Shown: one piece after another, positions 59,495-64,000 of the stretch
How the letters are laid out: each line of letters begins with the position of its first letter
Numbering within the stretch: the first letter of the stretch is position 1
Source of the DNA: Rallus limicola
Lineage: Eukaryota; Chordata; Aves; Gruiformes; Rallidae
Length of the DNA: 64,000 nucleotides
Direction: 5' to 3'
Assembly: GCA_022605955.1 (NCBI GenBank)
Contig: JAKCOZ010000022.1
Location: 1,674,001-1,738,000 of the forward strand
The notes under the pieces: generated by a model
What the model was told of the DNA's origin: nothing
Seen by the model: the letters and a program-made list of their open reading frames with translations, nothing else
The model's database searches: none
Translations under genes and position numbers: made by a program

Positions 59495-62400
59495 GGAGTC
59501 GGTCCATTCCCTTCAGTGAGAGCGAGAGCTGTCCCTTGGTGCTTGTATCTTGGCTGTTGCATTTCAATGCCCAGCTCCATAGACTCTCCTACCTTTCCCA
59601 TCCCTTCAACATGGCTGGCAGCTCTAGCCTGTCCCTTCTGGATGACTGGTGGATCCTGTCTGGAACTCGTTCCTTGTTCCCTGATGATGTGCCTCTCTCC
59701 TTAGTTGCTCACCACATATCTTGATTTTCTGAGCACCTTCAGCATTGCATTCCCTCAGCTGGACTCACAGCAACATTGCAAGGTTTGTTGTTTGGTCTCT
59801 CCAGCTAGGTGATATCCTCCTTCTACAGCACAGTCATCCACCTTGACAGTAAGAAAAACTTCCACTCCAGTTAGTTTTATTTCTGCATTAGCTCCTCAAT
59901 GATCAATTCCCATCCTAATTTGAATTCCTGTGTGGACAGTTATCAAAGAGGAAGGCTGGACAGTCACCAGGAGCCTGAGCATCTGGGCATTCCAATACCA
60001 TGCTGTCAAGGATTCCCACTAAGATTCCAGATAAGCCATTTAAATCCTTTGCTCCCTCCTATATAGCTGGGAATTATGCTCCTCCCTCTCCAGTGTTTTT
60101 TGATGGTGTGATGTCCTCAGTACTTTTGAGAGCACAACTAAATCTCATGCAGAGAGCTTTACATCCCCAAGCCTTTCATTGCTTCTAAAACACTTCAAAA
60201 ATGAGCAAAGATGCAAAATCTGAGCTGATCACCCAGCAGATAAACCTTTCAGCACATCCCTGGACTGCCAGAGAAGCAGCAGTACAACACACACCATGCA
60301 TGCATTGTTTTAAGCCCTTTCCTTGAGTGTTCACTCCAGCGATGCTGGGGAGATCCTGCACTAGACAGCTCCATGGTGTGACCCAGTACAGCCTTGCTTA
60401 CGTTTCCACATTCATCCTGAAGCCAAACTGTCCATCTGATTTATGGTATCCTAAAGAAGATCTTGAGTTAATGGCACTAAAGCTCTTCAGAGAAGACCCA
60501 TCTCATGGAAAAGGGTAAAAGACAAGGCAAGAGGGAACAACAGGAACTCTTCTTCCACAGCACAGCTGGGCTTGGCTGGAGCTGGCTCCAATTACGCTGG
60601 TGGAGCCCAGCGCTGCATGTACTTCTGCTGCTACCACTATATCTCCCAGTGCCAGGGACGCGCTGTCAGGCAAAGCAGAAAGCAGATGGGCTAAACGCAG
60701 CACCCCCACCTCCTTGCAGCAGCCACAGTTTGAGAGAAGGGGATCATTTTTATCAATAACACGTTCTGCTGGAAGGGGGTAGGCTTCCTGTGAGATTCAG
60801 CAGCCAGGAGGCAAAGCACTCAAACAGCAGTCCCCCACGGTTCCAGGGGAATGCTTCCAAAACGTGGTCTGTCCCACTGTTGTGAAGTCACAGAGAACTC
60901 AGTCTCAGGAGCGACTCTGTATCCCACGGGATTTAGAGATGAGCTGATGGTGCCCAAGGTACTTCTGCACATCATCTCGCTGAGGATCTGCTCAGGCCCT
61001 GTAACTGCTGCAGGGAAAGCTGCTCTGACTCAAGTGCTCCAACCTGGCTCCCATCTGGCAGGAGGATCACAGGGAATGACCTGTCAAAGCCAAGGCCAAG
61101 CAGCATCACACTCCTTCAGCACTTCCGCACAGCGCGGGTACCAGGGATGGGCAGGGGATGGGGACATGCAATGACACTGCTGTTGGACTAAGGAGGACCA
61201 AGGGATGTGTGGAAGGGGAAGGAGGTGGAATGGAAAAGGTGAACATGGGCTGCCAGAGCCTTGCTCAGGTGGGAGCTGGTCAGAAATGGCAACGAATCCA
61301 CTATTTATGAGGAGTAAAGTGTTACAGAGCACAGCTGGGCCTGGACTACCTTCACCAACACCACTGCCTGCCAAGCTCCTAATAAAACCCAACATAGGTT
61401 GACTTGGGTTTGCATGGTGCTCCAGAGCAGCAGCTTCCCCCTCCCCACCTGGGGCCCACATGCGCTGTGAAGTAAGCGCTTCCTCAGCATCTCACCATAT
61501 CCAGGGCCTCCCGGGCTTCCCCACCCACCCCCACAGCAGCCCAGGAGCAGGTCCATGCCCTCACTGCTTAACCTGCCCTCCACAGCCCCACCTTGCCACA
61601 CACGCCTCCCCGCTCTGAGCGTGGATGGAGTACGCCCATGGTCTGTTGTTGTTGATTTTGGCTCAGCAGTAGCAGGCTGCTTCCAGCAAGAGTGGTATGA
61701 ATAATTGCCCAATTAACTGGAGGAACTTCCAGATGTGTGTTTGCTTTCATACCCATCCAGCCCCCCTCAATCCCACGTGCCTAACGCTGCGGAGAGCGGT
61801 GGGGGTGGGAGAGCCAAGGTTCTGCTAGCTCTTGCAGCAGCGTGGGCAGGGCTAGCCCACTGCCTGGCTCCGCTCCCCTTTCCATCCCCACCTCCTGCCT
61901 GCTCTTTAAATGGGGAAATGGTCTTTTTTTAACAACCCCAGGGAGAAGGAAATTTGCCCTGCCAGAGCTTGATTACACACGCCAAGAGCCAAGCAAGCAG
62001 AGAAGAAAGCTGATCCCATGTTATGATTCTTATCAGGTGCACACACAGTGAACCCTCTTAAGACAGGTATTTTTTGCCATCCCCCCCTGTCCCCCTCCTT
62101 TTCACACTGAATAATCTCACACTCAGCAGAGGTTTTATTATCAATGAGACTGCCTTTATTCTGGGGGATGTGCTGAAGCATTTCAAGATTGTGGTTCTTC
62201 TCTGTTATCAGTGGGACCCAGCCCTAGCACTGCCACCCATCTGCTTCACACCACCTGTCAAAGGATCTGGGTGCAGTTTTGACCTGGGCATGGGGTGTCT
62301 GGAACTTGGTCAACAGAGTGAAGGCAAAAGGTGGCTTAGACTTCACAGATGACGTGAGCTTACCACCATCCCTCACTCACACAAAAAACACAAGGGATGG

Positions 62401-62511
62401 CTTTCACCTCCTCTGACTTTAGCACCCAGTTCACTACCTAAATATCTAAACTCCAGTGAGAAGAAACAGAAGCGGCTCCAGGGTGATCTGCTTCATCCTG
62501 AACCTGATTTC
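59495..62511. other. Non-coding stretch with weak A+T-rich patches
   Basis: Patches at 61650-61740 (TGAATAATTGCCCAATTAACTG, split by a few bases) and about 61905-62170 (TTTTTTTAACAACCCC, CTTGATTACACACG, GGTTTTATTATCAATGAG) could be regulatory. No gene or repeat family was recognised. Confidence 0.55.
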
Positions 62512-62723
62512 AGGTTCAGATTAGATGTTAGGAAAAATTTTTTCACTGATAGTGCTGTCAGGGCCTGGAACAGGCTGCCCAGGGAGGGGATTGAGTCACC
62601 ATCCCTGGATGTGTTTAAAAAAAGGGTAGACAAGGTACTTAGGGATATAGTTTAGCATAGGATGGGAATGGTTGGACTCGATGATCCTAAAGGTCTTTTC
62701 CAACCTTGTGATTCTGTGATCCC
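62512..62723 (+). mobile_element. CR1 LINE 3' end with tail, about 210 bp
   Basis: In order: AGATTAGATGTTAGGAAAAA, GGCCTGGAACAGGCTGCCCA, GTCACCATCCCTGGATGTGT, AGGGATATAGTTTAGCATAG, GGTTGGACTCGATGATCCTA, AAGGTCTTTTCCAACCTTGT and the tail GATTCTGTGAT. This is the sense-strand avian CR1 3' terminus. It is among the better preserved copies here and 5'-truncated. Confidence 0.97.
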
Positions 62724-64000
62724 ATAGGGCTTAAGACAAACGAGCTGATTCACTCACAGGAGGCTCTGGTCTCTCCCCACTGCACAGCACAGATGGAGCT
62801 TAAAGGACAAAATTATACCGGCTGGCAAACTTCTAGACAGCTACTGTTTGGGGAAATGAATGCCATCCAAAACACACGCTCTGCACAACCACAGCATAAG
62901 CGAAGCAACTCCAGCTCAAGGCATTCTCCCAGACCAAAGCCTCAGCCTTGGGGCCCTTTGGACAGGACATCCAGAAACAGCAGTAGCTACAGGTGATGAC
63001 TCTGGAAATGGCATCAGCTTGGCACTGTGGGCACCACACAAATCCCTGTGTTATATGACTCCCAAGGTTTTATCTTGCAAACCTTCAGACAGCAACTAGC
63101 AGAGATCAACTGGGACTTATGCACCACCATAACCACAGCCTGAATATCTCCTTTTGCACCCGCGCATGGGTGCATGTACTGTTGAGGCAGAAAGCTCCTA
63201 AGTCCTGCTTTTCAGCCAGGAGCTGGCAAAGACTGAACCTGAAGAGGACAAACTGCAATGGGATCCTTCACCATGGAGTACAGAGAGCCTAGCTGACTGC
63301 AGGCCATGCAAATGCTCTCCCTAACGAAGCAGCTTCAGGGTGAGGGTGCTCCTGAAGCTGGTTTGGACAATGCTCTGCTTCTTCATCCTTCAAATCAGGA
63401 CAACTGGACAGGGCAAACAGCCCAGCTCCAAATACCTTTAAAGGGTGATTGTTGATGCTTTCCTCCAAGAAGTTCAACAGCCAACATTAACTTTTCAGTA
63501 ATCAGCAAATAGCCCAGTGTCAAAAACACTTTTCCATGCTGAACTTGCATCCCACACATTGCAGAAGTGGGATATGAGGGCCTGTTTCTCACAAGTGTCT
63601 CTTCAATCACTGGAAAAGTCACTGCTGCCGGGAATGACTTACCCTTACCCCCTAGACTGCTATTCCACTCCAGCCCACCTACAGCAATAATGATTCATTT
63701 GTACCCTGCTCTCCACAGCATGTTTCCAGGGCAATTATGGACAGGGTGATCAACATGACTGGGGTGTTTGCTTCAGAGCATGAACCTAGTTGCTAGAGAA
63801 CAGCTGACCTGCTGTAATGCCTTCATTTAGGAGGAGTTATTCAAAGCTCCTGTGCTTCATCTGCTGCAGCTTCAGCAGGCTACCATTTGTTCTTCCACAA
63901 GAGGACAGGGTGTTGGAGCCTGGGGAGGAAAGAGATCTCTTTCCACGTGTATGAGGAACATGAGGAAGGCAGGGTCTGGGATCCTGCCCTGAGGGATCAG
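62724..64000. other. Non-coding stretch to window end
   Basis: Short frames without domains; no repeat or RNA was recognised. Confidence 0.6.

Noticed and set aside
1..64000. A novel multi-gene biological system
   Set aside because: No supportable genes, no RNA families and no organised repeat-spacer or transposon-cargo structure were found; the evidence supports only repeats and candidate regulatory DNA.

Overview
The window looks like 64 kb of non-coding nuclear DNA from a bird, or less likely another sauropsid. The clearest evidence is several copies of the CR1 LINE, with its characteristic 3' end (a stretch meaning 'gatgatc..aaggtc.tttccaacc' followed by an ATTCTGTGAT-type tail). There is also at least one old MIR-type SINE, many short purine, pyrimidine and CA simple repeats, and G+C-rich DNA broken by short A+T-rich islands. 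Nothing suggests a prokaryote, plasmid, phage or organelle: there is no dense gene packing, no operons and no rRNA or tRNA.

I found no protein-coding gene that I can support. Every open frame examined lacks a recognisable domain, runs through repeats, or is low complexity. The window could be intergenic or lie inside a very large intron; the sequence alone does not decide this. The features that can be supported are repeats, one strong CpG island, and candidate regulatory DNA.

Layout. 1-8.9 kb: G+C-rich background with a spaced T-box-like inverted repeat at 2810-2835, a 22-bp minisatellite at 4521-4617 and A+T-rich islands. 8.9-14.9 kb: A+T-rich islands, an unexplained fairly open stretch (9589-10287), a possible minus-strand TATA/GATA promoter (11463-11768), two small tandem repeats and a purine tract. 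14.9-23 kb: CR1 fragments at 18736 and about 22880 around the window's only convincing CpG island (about 18900-19275). 23-40 kb: mostly featureless, with two prominent A+T-rich islands (26840-27290 and 32760-33140) and an island with two perfect inverted repeats and three CAGATG boxes (39450-39720). 40-46 kb: minisatellite, CR1 and pyrimidine tract. 46-53 kb: CpG clusters, MIR and more A+T-rich islands. 53-64 kb: CR1 fragments at 53944, about 57490 and 62512, and a 14-bp palindrome containing a consensus CRE at 59481.

The best biological reading is a gene-poor regulatory landscape: about fifteen A+T-rich, homeodomain-motif-rich islands of 150-450 bp, the kind of sequence that often proves to be conserved non-coding enhancer DNA. 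That is inference, because conservation cannot be measured here. I found no new molecular system. The items most worth testing are the TATA/GATA cluster, the T-box-like inverted repeat, the E-box/hairpin island and the CpG island.
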